Shown in pieces: positions 1-7,744 of a stretch of DNA of 64,000 bases. Position numbers and translations under genes: made by a program. The stretch's first letter is position 1. Each line of letters opens with the position of its first letter. The stretch spans positions 922,576 to 986,575 of the forward strand of contig NZ_CP048877.1 in the NCBI RefSeq assembly GCF_011207455.1. The letters are read 5' to 3'. Below the pieces are notes generated by a model, which saw only the letters and a program-made list of their open reading frames with translations, had not been told where the DNA came from and did not search any database. The stretch comes from Thermosulfuriphilus ammonigenes (lineage in GTDB: Bacteria > Desulfobacterota > Thermodesulfobacteria > Thermodesulfobacteriales > ST65).

Positions 1-603
1 GGCCACGGTATCTCCCCTACGGACCCCCTTATCTGGAGCCGCCGGGAGAGGGAGCGCTTTTATGTCCTGGAGGCCCTGCTCTCAGCCGCTGAAATCCTCT
101 GCCGGCATCCCTCGCGCCCCCTGGTTCCGGAGGTACAGATAAACTTGGGCTATGCCCTGCCACTGGCCCAAAACCCAGAGGAGGTAGCCGCCTTTCCGGG
201 AAGAATCGTCGGTTTTAAGGAAGGAGTCCGGGTGGTGGCCCCACCAGAGTTTGGAGCCTCCAGACACGTGGCCAACATTATCCTTACCACCATGAGATAC
301 TCCCCGGAACATCGGGCGGCCATGAATATCCGCTATGATGAAACCTATATCTCCCGGGCCCGAAAGATGGGGCTCAAGGTCGTTGAGTTTTCCCGGGCCG
401 ATGAGCCCCCGGCAATCAAGAAAAGGGAGGGATCAACCCTCTCCTGGGGGGTGGCCTGGGCCATAGAACACCTTCAGGACATTCCAGATATCATTTTTGA
501 CCGTGGTGATGTGGGCAAAGAGCCAATGATCCGACTTCTGGGACGCCGTCCCGAGGAGCTGGTTTCCCTGGCCCTCTCTCTGGCTGGTCTCAATTCAGCC
601 TGA
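1..603 (+). CDS. Thiamine-phosphate synthase ThiN domain (5' partial)
   Basis: The reading frame is open from the first base, so the gene starts before the window and only its last 200 codons are visible. The protein matches the ThiN family, which joins hydroxymethylpyrimidine diphosphate and hydroxyethylthiazole phosphate into thiamine phosphate in organisms that lack ThiE. Features seen are [12 protein letters not shown], the GFGASRHVA-like stretch (here [10 protein letters not shown]), NIRYDE and [13 protein letters not shown], all typical of ThiN. ThiN is often the C-terminal half of a ThiD-ThiN fusion or of a regulator; which applies here cannot be seen. The 3' end overlaps the convergent chemoreceptor gene by 14 bases. 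Confidence 0.85.
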   Translation, partial: GHGISPTDPLIWSRRERERFYVLEALLSAAEILCRHPSRPLVPEVQINLGYALPLAQNPEEVAAFPGRIVGFKEGVRVVAPPEFGASRHVANIILTTMRYSPEHRAAMNIRYDETYISRARKMGLKVVEFSRADEPPAIKKREGSTLSWGVAWAIEHLQDIPDIIFDRGDVGKEPMIRLLGRRPEELVSLALSLAGLNSA

Positions 604-2155
604 GGTTTCTTCTGGTAGTAGCCACCATTTCCTCAAGGTCACCTACCGCTGCCTTAAGCTCAGAGGAGATCTTCTGAAGCCCGGAAACTACTTCTTTGTT
701 TTTAAGGGCCGCTTGGTGGATGTCTCCCAGATCCTCACGGGCCAGTCTGGCCACTTCTTGGCTGACCTCTTCCACATTACGAATGGCCTCTTTTATGAGG
801 CTGATCTCCTCGGCCACCTTTTGAAAGAAAGTCTCAATCTCGGCCACCAAGCCCTGACCGGCTTCGGCCTCTCTAACGCTCCTGTCCATGAGCTCCACTC
901 CAGAGGCCACCTCTTTCTGAAGGCTGGAGAGAATGTTTTCAATCTCTTCGGTGGCCTTATGAGTTCTCAGGGAGAGATCTTTTACTTCGCCGGCCACCAC
1001 GGCAAAGCCCTTGCCGGCCTCCCCGGCCCGGGCGGCCTCAATGGTGGCGTTTAGGGCCAGAAGGTTGGTCTGCTCGGCTATTTCCCTGATAGTCTGGATA
1101 ATAGAGCCAATCTGACCGGAGAGTTGATGGAGGTGGTCCATGTTTCCGTGGATATCCACTATAGCCTGACTCAGGTTGGCCACGCCCTTTCCCACCCGCT
1201 GGACAACCTCTCGACCCGAGACAATAACCTCGGTGGCCCTCTGGACAGCCTTTTCCGCCGCTGAGGCCTCCGTAGCTACCTGTTCTATCCTCTTTGAGGC
1301 CTCCTGGGCCTTCTGGGCCTTGTCTTCCTGGATCTCAGCAATTTGGGCCATTCCCTCGGCCTCCTTCACCACCGTCTCTGTGCTACGAGCCACAGCCGTA
1401 GCCTTCTCTGCCACCCCCAGCAGATGTTTCCCCAGATTCTCCACCAGCTCATTGAGATACGCAGCCATGCGGGCCATCTCGTCCCGGCCGCGGATCTGAA
1501 AACGATGACCAAGATTGCCCCGGGAGATCTCTTTCACCCCCTGATAAAAGGTGGCCAGAGGTCTTTCAATGGCCCCACGGAAGACCAGCCACGATAGAAG
1601 CATCAAAAGAACAAGCAGGCCTACAGTAAGCTCCAGGCCTTGTCTTCTTAAGGCCGTAGCCGCCTCGAGAACCCGGCCGCTGTAGGCCACCAAAAAGTAG
1701 GAGTTCACCTCCCCTGCCCGCCAATCAGAATGACAACGAAGACAGTAGGTTGTCGTCTCTACTGGAATAATACGAGCCAGATCTTCAGAGACCATAAAGA
1801 CTTCACCTGAGGGAGCAAAAGCCTTCAGGAGATCCTGATAGTTTTGGCCAACCTTTTTCCGGTTTGAGGAGTAGAGTACAGTCCCCCCAGCATCTATCAA
1901 AGAAAGTTCCTTTATGCCCCTCTGACCGGCCACTGTTTGCAGAAGATGTTCGAAGGTCTTCATGTTGCCCTTACGCAGGGAGTCCACGGCGCTGGTAACG
2001 CTTATCTGGGCAATATTGTCTATCATCTCGAAAAGTTGTCCTCTATAAAGCCGGATCAGGCGATCAAAACCCCAGAGATAAACGGCTACGAAACAAAGGG
2101 AGTTAACAAGGATCAGAACAATCATTTTGTGTTTTAGACCAAGGCCCAGCTTCAT
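590..2155 (-). CDS. Methyl-accepting chemotaxis protein with periplasmic heme-c motif
   Basis: This is a transmembrane chemoreceptor of about 521 residues. A first membrane helix lies at about 9-30, a periplasmic sensor domain at about 31-170, and a second helix at about 176-196. A HAMP domain and a long cytoplasmic signalling coiled coil follow, with the hairpin tip [19 protein letters not shown]. The sensor domain contains CLRCH at about 138-142, a CXXCH heme-c attachment motif, so it probably binds covalent heme as described for some Geobacter chemoreceptors and Tll0287-like sensors. The ATG at 2155 is preferred over a GTG at 2167 because GAGGTG sits just upstream of it. It starts 11 bases after the hydrogenase small-subunit stop, so it is the third gene of a hydrogenase operon. 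A link between H2 oxidation and taxis is inferred from that. Confidence 0.9.
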   Translation of the reverse strand: MKLGLGLKHKMIVLILVNSLCFVAVYLWGFDRLIRLYRGQLFEMIDNIAQISVTSAVDSLRKGNMKTFEHLLQTVAGQRGIKELSLIDAGGTVLYSSNRKKVGQNYQDLLKAFAPSGEVFMVSEDLARIIPVETTTYCLRCHSDWRAGEVNSYFLVAYSGRVLEAATALRRQGLELTVGLLVLLMLLSWLVFRGAIERPLATFYQGVKEISRGNLGHRFQIRGRDEMARMAAYLNELVENLGKHLLGVAEKATAVARSTETVVKEAEGMAQIAEIQEDKAQKAQEASKRIEQVATEASAAEKAVQRATEVIVSGREVVQRVGKGVANLSQAIVDIHGNMDHLHQLSGQIGSIIQTIREIAEQTNLLALNATIEAARAGEAGKGFAVVAGEVKDLSLRTHKATEEIENILSSLQKEVASGVELMDRSVREAEAGQGLVAEIETFFQKVAEEISLIKEAIRNVEEVSQEVARLAREDLGDIHQAALKNKEVVSGLQKISSELKAAVGDLEEMVATTRRNLRLN

Positions 2156-2166
2156 GGAACACCTCA

Positions 2167-3102
2167 CTAAGTCTTGGTTTCGACGATAATTTTGGCCGGA
2201 TCAGGGTAGATCCCTCCCTCCCGATCCCAAGGCCACCTCTGATGGGCACAGCCTACACAGGGGGTGTTGGCATTAACACACCAGGAAGTTCCCTTATTCC
2301 AGCGTCTCAAGGGGCAGTCGGCATAGGTAACCGGCCCTCGACAACCCAGACGGAAGAGGCAGAACTTTTTCTGATTGTAATCGGTGGCGTAAGTGTCCTG
2401 AACAAAGTATTGATAACGCTGGCAGTTATGGTGGATGATGTCTTCATAGTACATAAGAGGGCGATTGTCTTTATCCAGAGGGGGAAGCTTTCCGTAGGCC
2501 ACAAAATAGGCTACCGTGCCGGCAAATCTAACGGAGTTCATAGGGCAGCCCGGGATCCGAACCACCGGCTTACCGAGCCCCTCTTTCTTCACAAAATCAA
2601 AGACAGACACGGCCCCAGTCTCAGGGTTAGCTCCCGGAATGCCTCCATAAGAGGCGCAGGTACCACAAGCAATTATTGCTGCTGCGGCCTCGATGACCTC
2701 CTTGAGGATGTCAGTCAGGGGACGTTCGGCTACGGTACAAGCCTCAGGCATTCCGCTGGGGATGGCCCCCTCAAAGCAGAGCACAAAGCCGCCCTGAGAA
2801 CGCATCTCGTCTATTATCTTCAAGACCAACTCTCCCTGAGCCACGGAAAGGACCGGGTGAAACTTAAGATCCACCAGGCTGGTCAGGATAGGGACTAAAG
2901 ACGGCGAATCTCCATAGACCAGAGAGACACTGTCTCCAGAGCAGGCCTGTCCCGTAAGCCAGATAACGGGAACCTCCTTGCGAGCGATCCGGATAAAGGC
3001 CTCTGCGAAATCGGGCCCCAAGGCCGCACTTCCGCAGAAGGTAAGGGCCAGGTGTCCACAGAATTTAAGGAATTCCCGTCGATTAAATAACTTATCCTTC
3101 AT
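2167..3102 (-). CDS. [NiFe] hydrogenase small subunit, Tat-exported
   Basis: This is the electron-transfer subunit of a periplasmic [NiFe] hydrogenase (311 residues). A twin-arginine signal ([10 protein letters not shown]) lies at residues 7-16. The proximal cluster region reads QACSGDSVS (C54, D57): the second Cys of the usual CTGC is replaced by Asp. The other proximal ligands GTCASYGG and PGCP are present. The distal cluster ligands ([13 protein letters not shown]) and medial cluster ligands ([14 protein letters not shown]) are intact. There is no C-terminal membrane anchor or b-type heme partner nearby. An Asp ligand at this site has been reported for group 1h/5 hydrogenases, but assignment to that group is not claimed. 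It lies between the large subunit and the chemoreceptor gene with spacings of about 12 bases. Confidence 0.93.
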   Translation of the reverse strand: MKDKLFNRREFLKFCGHLALTFCGSAALGPDFAEAFIRIARKEVPVIWLTGQACSGDSVSLVYGDSPSLVPILTSLVDLKFHPVLSVAQGELVLKIIDEMRSQGGFVLCFEGAIPSGMPEACTVAERPLTDILKEVIEAAAAIIACGTCASYGGIPGANPETGAVSVFDFVKKEGLGKPVVRIPGCPMNSVRFAGTVAYFVAYGKLPPLDKDNRPLMYYEDIIHHNCQRYQYFVQDTYATDYNQKKFCLFRLGCRGPVTYADCPLRRWNKGTSWCVNANTPCVGCAHQRWPWDREGGIYPDPAKIIVETKT

Positions 3103-3114
3103 ATAGTAAACCTC

Positions 3115-4581
3115 CTAGTGGATGCTACAGGCCAAACAGGGATCAAAGCTTCGTATCACCCGCCCCACCTCAATGAGCCCTTCTTTATAGGCTACCGGCG
3201 TACCAACGATGGCTTTCTCCGCCGGCCCAAGAAGGCCCCTTTCATCTCGGGGAGAAAAATTCCAGGTAGAGGGAACAACGCACTGGTATTTCACTATTCG
3301 CCCCTCTTTGGTGGCCACATAGTGAAGAAGCTCACCCCGGGCGGCATTTGACAGACCCAGCCCCTCACCAGTTATCGGAGCCTCGGGGTTAATCATTCGG
3401 ATGGTTGGTCCTTGGAGATCCAGACTCTCAAGGGCCCGAGGGAGAAACTCAAGGAGCATCTCCGCCTCTACGGCCCGGGCCAGATGCCGCCCCATGGTGG
3501 AGAAGGCCGCCTCTGGGCCATGTCCTAACTCCTTGAGGCGGGCCACCAGCCTCTTTCTTCCCTCTGAGGTCAGATAAACCCGAGAAAGAGGCCCGGTTTC
3601 CATCGGATAGCCGTCATACCTGGGAGCTTTAATCCAGGAGTAAGCCCCTTCCTTGTGAGGATGAGGGCGGGTCTCTCCCTGACTAAAGGCCCTTGGCCCC
3701 CCATCATAATAAGAAGCGGCGACGTGCTCGCTGATCTTTTCTACCTCAAGGGGATACGTTTTCCCCTCCACCATCACCCCCGGCTCGAATAAGGGGCGTC
3801 CCAGAGAGCTAAAACCTCCATAGGAGATAAGATTACGATAGCCCCGACCAATGCGAAAATATGCCGGATACCTCCGGGCCAGGGCCATAACGTCTGGCAC
3901 ATAGACGGCCAGGGCAAAACGATGAAGCCTGTCAACAAGGTCAGCCACCCTGGCCAGACGATCAGGGGTCAGTTCAACAGAGAGCCCCCCGGGGAAAACG
4001 GTATGGGCAAAAGGTGCCTTGCCTCCTAAAATGGCCAGGGCCTGAGCCCCGGTGCTGACCACCTCTAGGGCCTCAAGATAATGGGCCACCAAAGGAAGGG
4101 CCTGAGAAGGGTCACGAAGATAGTCTCCGGGGACTCTGCGGGTGTAAAGATATGGGCCTTTAAGCCTCACCCATTCTCTTACCGCCTTTAGCTGGGGATC
4201 TGTCCCCCTGTAGGCCAAAATGGCCCCAAAATCTACATAGTCTGGAACAGCCAGGTGATAGAAGTGGAGCATATGGTCGCTGGCCATGTGAATGGCCAGC
4301 AGGATGTCTTGAAGAAGGGCCCCGTTGGGCGGAGGCTTTATTCCGTAAAGGTTTGCCAGGGCCCGCGCGGAGGCAATGCCATGGACTTCGTGGCAGACGC
4401 CACAGATCCGCTGGGTGATCCTTAAGGCATCAAAAGGCCTTCGTCCCGAAAGAATATTCTCGAAGCCTCGATACATCTCTCCTTGAACCCAGGCATTAAT
4501 CACCCGACCATCCCTTACCTCAGTCTTTACTGCCAAGTGCCCTTCGATCCGGGTAAGTGGTGAAAGCCTCTTTATAGCCAT
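3115..4581 (-). CDS. [NiFe] hydrogenase large subunit without C-terminal extension
   Basis: This is the catalytic subunit (488 residues) carrying the NiFe active site. The L1 motif RICGVCHEVHG is at residues 58-68 (C60, C63) and the L2 motif DPCLACSIH at 480-488. The stop codon follows the final His directly, so there is no peptide for a maturation endopeptidase to remove. Most export-type hydrogenases are made with such a tail; regulatory hydrogenases (HupV/HoxC) and CooH-type enzymes are known exceptions. The start at 4581 (MAIKRLSPLTRIEGH) follows GAGGGGT; the frame is open further upstream but without homology to the family. It has no signal of its own and should be co-exported with the Tat-bearing small subunit. 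No hydrogenase maturation gene is present in the window. Confidence 0.93.
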   Translation of the reverse strand: MAIKRLSPLTRIEGHLAVKTEVRDGRVINAWVQGEMYRGFENILSGRRPFDALRITQRICGVCHEVHGIASARALANLYGIKPPPNGALLQDILLAIHMASDHMLHFYHLAVPDYVDFGAILAYRGTDPQLKAVREWVRLKGPYLYTRRVPGDYLRDPSQALPLVAHYLEALEVVSTGAQALAILGGKAPFAHTVFPGGLSVELTPDRLARVADLVDRLHRFALAVYVPDVMALARRYPAYFRIGRGYRNLISYGGFSSLGRPLFEPGVMVEGKTYPLEVEKISEHVAASYYDGGPRAFSQGETRPHPHKEGAYSWIKAPRYDGYPMETGPLSRVYLTSEGRKRLVARLKELGHGPEAAFSTMGRHLARAVEAEMLLEFLPRALESLDLQGPTIRMINPEAPITGEGLGLSNAARGELLHYVATKEGRIVKYQCVVPSTWNFSPRDERGLLGPAEKAIVGTPVAYKEGLIEVGRVIRSFDPCLACSIH

Positions 4582-4740
4582 CAGAAACCCCTCATCATTT
4601 ATGTGACAAAACTTGATGAAAGATATCGGTTTCTCCCCAAAAATTTTAAAGACCCCAAATTCCCACTTAAGATCTTCATTGGCCTGCCCGATTTTTGGGA
4701 AATAAAAAGTGTAAAAATTCACATAACCAGGAGGACAAAA

Positions 4741-5019
4741 ATGACTCAAAGGCTCAACTGTTGGGAGTTTAAAAGGTGTGGACGTCAGGGAACATGTCCG
4801 GCCTCTACAGAAAAAAGAGCCGACGGAATAAACGGCGGGAAAAACGGTGGCCGAGCCTGTTGGGCCATTGCCGGAACCTTCTGCGGCGGAAAGATTCAGG
4901 GGGTCTATTCCCAGAAGTTGGCTTCTTGTTTAAAGTGCGATTTCTACAAATTGGTCTTAAGAGAAGAGGGAAAGGCTTTTATCGGTGGCCGGGAGATCGT
5001 AAAAAGACTGGAGAGCTAA
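4741..5019 (+). CDS. Two-CW domain protein
   Basis: A small cysteine-rich protein of 92 residues. It contains NCWEFKRCGR near the N terminus, then RACWAIAGTFCGGKIQG and a C-terminal SCLKCDFYK, the pattern of the two-CW domain found in sensor and chemotaxis-associated proteins. The eight or so Cys residues suggest a bound metal or Fe-S cluster. The start at 4741 is set by GGAGG a few bases upstream; the frame is open for another 46 codons but those look non-coding. It diverges from the hydrogenase-chemoreceptor operon across about 160 bases, so both may share a regulatory region. The molecular function of the family is not known to me; a redox or signalling partner role is inference. Confidence 0.75.
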   Translation: MTQRLNCWEFKRCGRQGTCPASTEKRADGINGGKNGGRACWAIAGTFCGGKIQGVYSQKLASCLKCDFYKLVLREEGKAFIGGREIVKRLES

Positions 5020-5036
5020 TTCTAAGGGAGAATGTC

Positions 5037-5190
5037 CCCCGGGGCTGTTCACCTTTCTACATGACGGTTTGAAGCTTGAGAAGAAATGGTGCCGTCCCAT
5101 TAAAGATTGTCCCCAATTTAGGCCCAGCTTTCGGTTTTATCTAAGGCCAGGTTCTGATGAAATTTACACAAAAGGGTGGACAGTCCCCTT
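5037..5190. mobile_element. Possible remnant of an insertion sequence (IS256-like ends)
   Basis: This 150-base stretch has no convincing gene. Its left edge (GGGGCTGTTCACCTTT, 5041-5056) and the reverse complement of its right edge (GGGGACTGTCCACCCTTTT, 5170-5188) are imperfect inverted copies. They resemble the terminal repeats of IS256/mutator-type elements. It would be an internally deleted element sitting exactly at the distal edge of the integron cassette array. The match is short and judged by eye. Confidence 0.3.
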
Positions 5191-5240
5191 AAACTCAGCG
5201 GCCCGCTGTATAGCGGGTCCGCTGAAGCGATTTGTTAGAA
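5187..5240 (-). repeat. attC site 10 (distal end of array)
   Basis: The palindrome AGCGGCCCGC / GCGGGTCCGCT with GTTAGAA at 5234-5240. The outer core (TTAAACT) is degenerate, as expected of the last site in an array. The preceding DUF2283 gene ends inside it. Confidence 0.8.
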
Positions 5241-5461
5241 AATATCTGTAATAAATCCTTTTTACTTACAGCTAATGAATAATTTAAAATTGTTTTTAGA
5301 TCTATCTTTTGGGAAGCATCTAAAATTTCTATCCCTACAATTTTACCTTCTTCCGTAGTGTCGAGATTTACGCCTTCCACTATTTCTATTACACCATCCG
5401 GCTTTTTATTACTTAATTTAATGTAAAGAGCATCTACATCCTTATCGTAATAAATTTTCAT
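5195..5461 (-). CDS. DUF2283 protein, probable antitoxin
   Basis: An 88-residue protein beginning MKIYYDKDVDALYIKLS and containing EGVNLDTTEEGKIVGIEIL, the signature of DUF2283. Members of this family are often encoded directly beside DUF4258 proteins and are regarded as putative antitoxins. The last dozen codons run into the attC palindrome, so the C terminus is partly encoded by the recombination site and would change if another cassette arrangement formed. The start overlaps the DUF4258 gene by four bases (ATGA), indicating translational coupling. It belongs to the last cassette of the integron. Confidence 0.8.
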   Translation of the reverse strand: MKIYYDKDVDALYIKLSNKKPDGVIEIVEGVNLDTTEEGKIVGIEILDASQKIDLKTILNYSLAVSKKDLLQIFSNKSLQRTRYTAGR

Positions 5462-5685
5462 TGCTTTCTCCTTTTCTTTAAGGGATAGTTGGTGATTACT
5501 ACCATTGTATCATTTTCTACACTGACCACAATTTTTACGGGAAACTTTTGGTCTGGCACTTCTTGGATGATTTCGTGTTTTCCTGAAGGCAAATTTTTCT
5601 TTTTCAGGATATTTTCAATCGCTGATAGGGAAAGCTTGTATAACCTTGCTCTCCTTTTTGCATGACGAGAAAATTTTATTTTCAT
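5458..5685 (-). CDS. DUF4258 protein, probable toxin
   Basis: A 75-residue basic protein starting MKIKFSRHAKRRA, with ITNYPLKKRRK at the end. The FSRHAKRRARLY opening and VVSVENDTMVVITNYP are typical of DUF4258, a RelE/BrnT-like fold associated with toxin-antitoxin pairs. It precedes and overlaps the DUF2283 gene. Together they form one integron cassette with no other genes. A toxin role is inferred from family and arrangement; the target (probably RNA, by analogy with RelE-like folds) is not shown by the sequence. Confidence 0.75.
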   Translation of the reverse strand: MKIKFSRHAKRRARLYKLSLSAIENILKKKNLPSGKHEIIQEVPDQKFPVKIVVSVENDTMVVITNYPLKKRRKQ

Positions 5686-5692
5686 TATTATG

Positions 5693-5753
5693 TTCTAACG
5701 CCTAAGCTCAGAGGCCTGCTACTAAGCGGATCCACTGAAGTGATTTGTTAGAG
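5693..5753 (-). repeat. attC site 9
   Basis: The cores TTCTAACG (5693-5700) and GTTAGAG (5747-5753) flank a weakened version of the CTCAGCGG / CCGCTGAAG palindrome, with several substitutions in both arms (AGAGGCCTGC and GCGGATCCACT). Confidence 0.8.
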
Positions 5754-5755
5754 AA

Positions 5756-5983
5756 TTATAGAAGCTTGAAAAATTCTTCTACAGTCAATTCAGCCTGCTT
5801 CAATATATGAGCTAGTGTTGATCTTTTAATAGGTTTATGCGCGGGAACTATCAATTTTAATTTCTTATCTTTAGTGTATTTATGTAATCGAATATGACCT
5901 CCTTTCTGCCTTACCACAACCCATCCATCTCTCTGAAGAGCTTTTATGACTTTATCATAATTTAAACTAGGTACTTTGCTCAT
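5756..5983 (-). CDS. hicA: HicA-like toxin
   Basis: A 75-residue protein of the HicA mRNA interferase family, which degrades translated mRNA through a double-stranded-RNA-binding-like fold. It shows KVIKALQRDGWVVVRQKGGH with the catalytic His in the KGGHIRL motif, and VPAHKPIKRSTLAHILKQA. It follows hicB with an ATGA overlap of four bases, the antitoxin-first order. The pair occupies one integron cassette. HicA proteins are usually 60-80 residues, so it looks complete. Confidence 0.88.
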   Translation of the reverse strand: MSKVPSLNYDKVIKALQRDGWVVVRQKGGHIRLHKYTKDKKLKLIVPAHKPIKRSTLAHILKQAELTVEEFFKLL

Positions 5984-6189
5984 AAAGTCAATTCGATTAT
6001 TTCCATTTTCTTTTGTTCAAAAGGTATCAAATCATCTTCAACCGGTTCAAGATATAATTCTATGGCTTCTTTAATATTTTTAAGAGCTTCTTCTTTAGTA
6101 TCTCCCTCACTGATACACCCTGGTAAACTGGGAACATATACAGTATATCCACCTTCCTCACTCGCTTCTAAAATAATTTTAAGTTTCAT
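5980..6189 (-). CDS. hicB: HicB-like antitoxin
   Basis: A 69-residue protein with the HicB core: a beta-rich start (MKLKIILEASEEGGYTVYVP), then SLPGCISEGDTKEEALKNIK and AIELYLEP. It would neutralise the HicA encoded next. No DNA-binding ribbon-helix-helix or HTH extension is present, so it is the short HicB form. The start codon lies 36 bases from the attC site that opens the cassette. An AT-rich leader with GAGGTGATGTAGAA upstream supplies a ribosome binding site. Confidence 0.88.
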   Translation of the reverse strand: MKLKIILEASEEGGYTVYVPSLPGCISEGDTKEEALKNIKEAIELYLEPVEDDLIPFEQKKMEIIELTL

Positions 6190-6221
6190 TTCTACATCAC
6201 CTCGAATTAATTATTGTTTTT

Positions 6222-6293
6222 TCTAACGTCCAAGGGTCACTTGCCGCTATGGAGCGCAGCGGAATAGCGGTCAAGTGGACCCTATTGTTAGGG
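6222..6293 (-). repeat. attC site 8
   Basis: The cores TTCTAACG (6222-6229) and GTTAGGG (6287-6293) enclose a palindrome containing TTGCCGCTATGGAGCGCAGC and AGCGGAATAGCGGTCAAG. It is of a second attC type shared with sites 4 and 7 counted here from the distal side as c, g and i. Confidence 0.85.
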
Positions 6294-6382
6294 GAAAACA
6301 TCATTTTGTAATTCCGCTGTCAAACTATGTCAAAAGAGTATTAATTTATTATATATATTATTCCCTACTTGACATTGTGATA

Positions 6383-7234
6383 TTACTGCTTACATGGATT
6401 TATATAATTTATACCTGCATATGACGGATTGAGATCAAATTTTCTCAAATACTCAATTCTTAGGGGTAAACATTTTAACATATATGCATCTATTGTAAGG
6501 TCTCCTTTCATAAGTCGGTATAGTTTCCTTAACAAATAATTCCAAATTTCGCACAATAATAAACTAACAATGGCCAAACATAGTCCTAAGATAAACGATT
6601 TTTTATAAATAACTATATATAAAGTGATAAAGTAAAAAATGATACAGAAAATTAAACAAATAGCAGTAATATAAGGCGGGAATGCCCACGAATAGGTGTG
6701 TAACTTACCTGTTATTGATTGAAACAATATCTTTATAGCTTCTTTCTTCTTAGGTTCACATCCTACTCTATTATAGACTTTTTTTATGTCCTCTTGAATA
6801 CGATTAAAGGTCTCCCTATCGGGACTTACATCCCGTAAAGCTCTTGGTAAGATTTCATTAATTTTTAATGGATTGAGTTCCGTATCTCTTAGACGTCCAA
6901 TTATCGATTCCCATCCGAATATATATTGATATAGTTCATTTTCTGCTTGAGGTAATCTCTCATTGGAAAGAACTTTACAATATCCAGCTAAACGATTATG
7001 GGAATGGAATTTATAAAAGAATATAATTGATACAAAGGAAATTATTAATACTAATGCAAGAGATATCATCCCTATTCCTTCCAATCCAAATTGTATACCG
7101 TGGCCAGAAGTTTGACTTAATCTCAACAAACCAAAAACAGATCCAGCCAAGCCAGCAAAAATGTAACTTAGATACTTCGTAATACAATCCTTAAGATTTA
7201 AGAGTTCCTCTCTTAATAATTTTAGCTCTTCCAT
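6383..7234 (-). CDS. Cassette-encoded membrane protein, unknown
   Basis: A protein of 283 residues that I do not recognise. It has four predicted membrane helices in two pairs: the first pair near residues 18-75 (including YLSYIFAGLAGSVFGLL and LALVLIISFVSIIFFYKF), the second near 185-235 (ITAICLIFCIIFYFITLYIV and GLCLAIVSLLLCEIW). A charged soluble stretch of about 100 residues lies between them. The ATG at 7234 is preceded by GGGGAG, which is supplied by the attC core (GTTAGGGGAG), so recombination brings the ribosome binding site with it. It is the only gene of its cassette. Similar two-helix or four-helix proteins occur as effectors in defence systems, but no specific family is claimed. 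Confidence 0.6.
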   Translation of the reverse strand: MEELKLLREELLNLKDCITKYLSYIFAGLAGSVFGLLRLSQTSGHGIQFGLEGIGMISLALVLIISFVSIIFFYKFHSHNRLAGYCKVLSNERLPQAENELYQYIFGWESIIGRLRDTELNPLKINEILPRALRDVSPDRETFNRIQEDIKKVYNRVGCEPKKKEAIKILFQSITGKLHTYSWAFPPYITAICLIFCIIFYFITLYIVIYKKSFILGLCLAIVSLLLCEIWNYLLRKLYRLMKGDLTIDAYMLKCLPLRIEYLRKFDLNPSYAGINYINPCKQ

Positions 7235-7243
7235 TTTTACTCC

Positions 7244-7303
7244 CCTAACGCCCAAACTCAGCGGCCCGCAGTTAAGCGGGTCCGCTGAAGAGATTTGTTA
7301 GAA
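7244..7303 (-). repeat. attC site 7
   Basis: The cores CCCTAACG (7243-7250) and GTTAGAA (7297-7303) flank the palindrome CTCAGCGGCCCGC / GCGGGTCCGCTGAAG, nearly identical in both arms to the distal attC site. Confidence 0.85.
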
Positions 7304-7305
7304 CT

Positions 7306-7687
7306 TTACCATAACATTTTTATAGATATTGCAATTATAAAAAAGCATAACATCCATAAAATTACCGGTCCCGTAGCACCTTTGAACTTTAATCCCCAAA
7401 TTTCTATTTCTATTTTGCCATAGCTATATTCTAAAACTGACACAAGTAGATAAGCAGCAACTCCAGCTAAAGGAAGACCTATTGTAGCAGCAAAATGTTC
7501 TTTAACTATATCTTTTACCCATCCTTCTTTCTGCCATGTCCAATAGATTATAAAACTAACGTAAGAGATACCTACAACTCCAGCTCCCAATACAGTTACA
7601 AGAAGAATAAGTTTTTTTCAATAGTGGAGAATAGCATAATTCTTTTATATATCTAAATAAATCATTTCCTTTTTGCAAATGATTCAT
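7306..7687 (-). pseudogene. Small cassette membrane protein with a one-base frameshift
   Basis: The downstream part (7306-7590) encodes a membrane protein starting only at a TTG. Reading from the ATG at 7687, three bases inside the cassette after the attC core, gives MNHLQKGNDLFRYIKEL and then PLLKK. The frame is lost at an A7 tract (plus strand T7 at 7612-7618). Removing one A joins it to LILLVTVLGAGVVGISYVSF and produces a protein of about 126 residues with three predicted membrane helices. The gene is therefore interrupted, or the base count in the tract is wrong. The family is not recognised. Confidence 0.6.
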
Positions 7688-7688
7688 G

Positions 7689-7744
7689 TTCTAACGCCAA
7701 TTTCTGTAGCGGCGGTAGCCATCCGCAGGAAAGGATTGTTATCT
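7689..7744 (-). repeat. attC site 6 (divergent)
   Basis: The cores TTCTAACG (7689-7696) and GTTATCT (7738-7744) lie 56 bases apart. The arms (CTGTAGCGGCGG / CCATCCGCAGG) pair less well than in the other sites. Position and spacing still fit, since it separates two cassette genes. Confidence 0.6.

Noticed and set aside
4582-4749. N-terminal extension of the hydrogenase large subunit
   Set aside because: The added 56 residues lack family similarity, and a good ribosome binding site (GAGGGGT) precedes the ATG at 4581.
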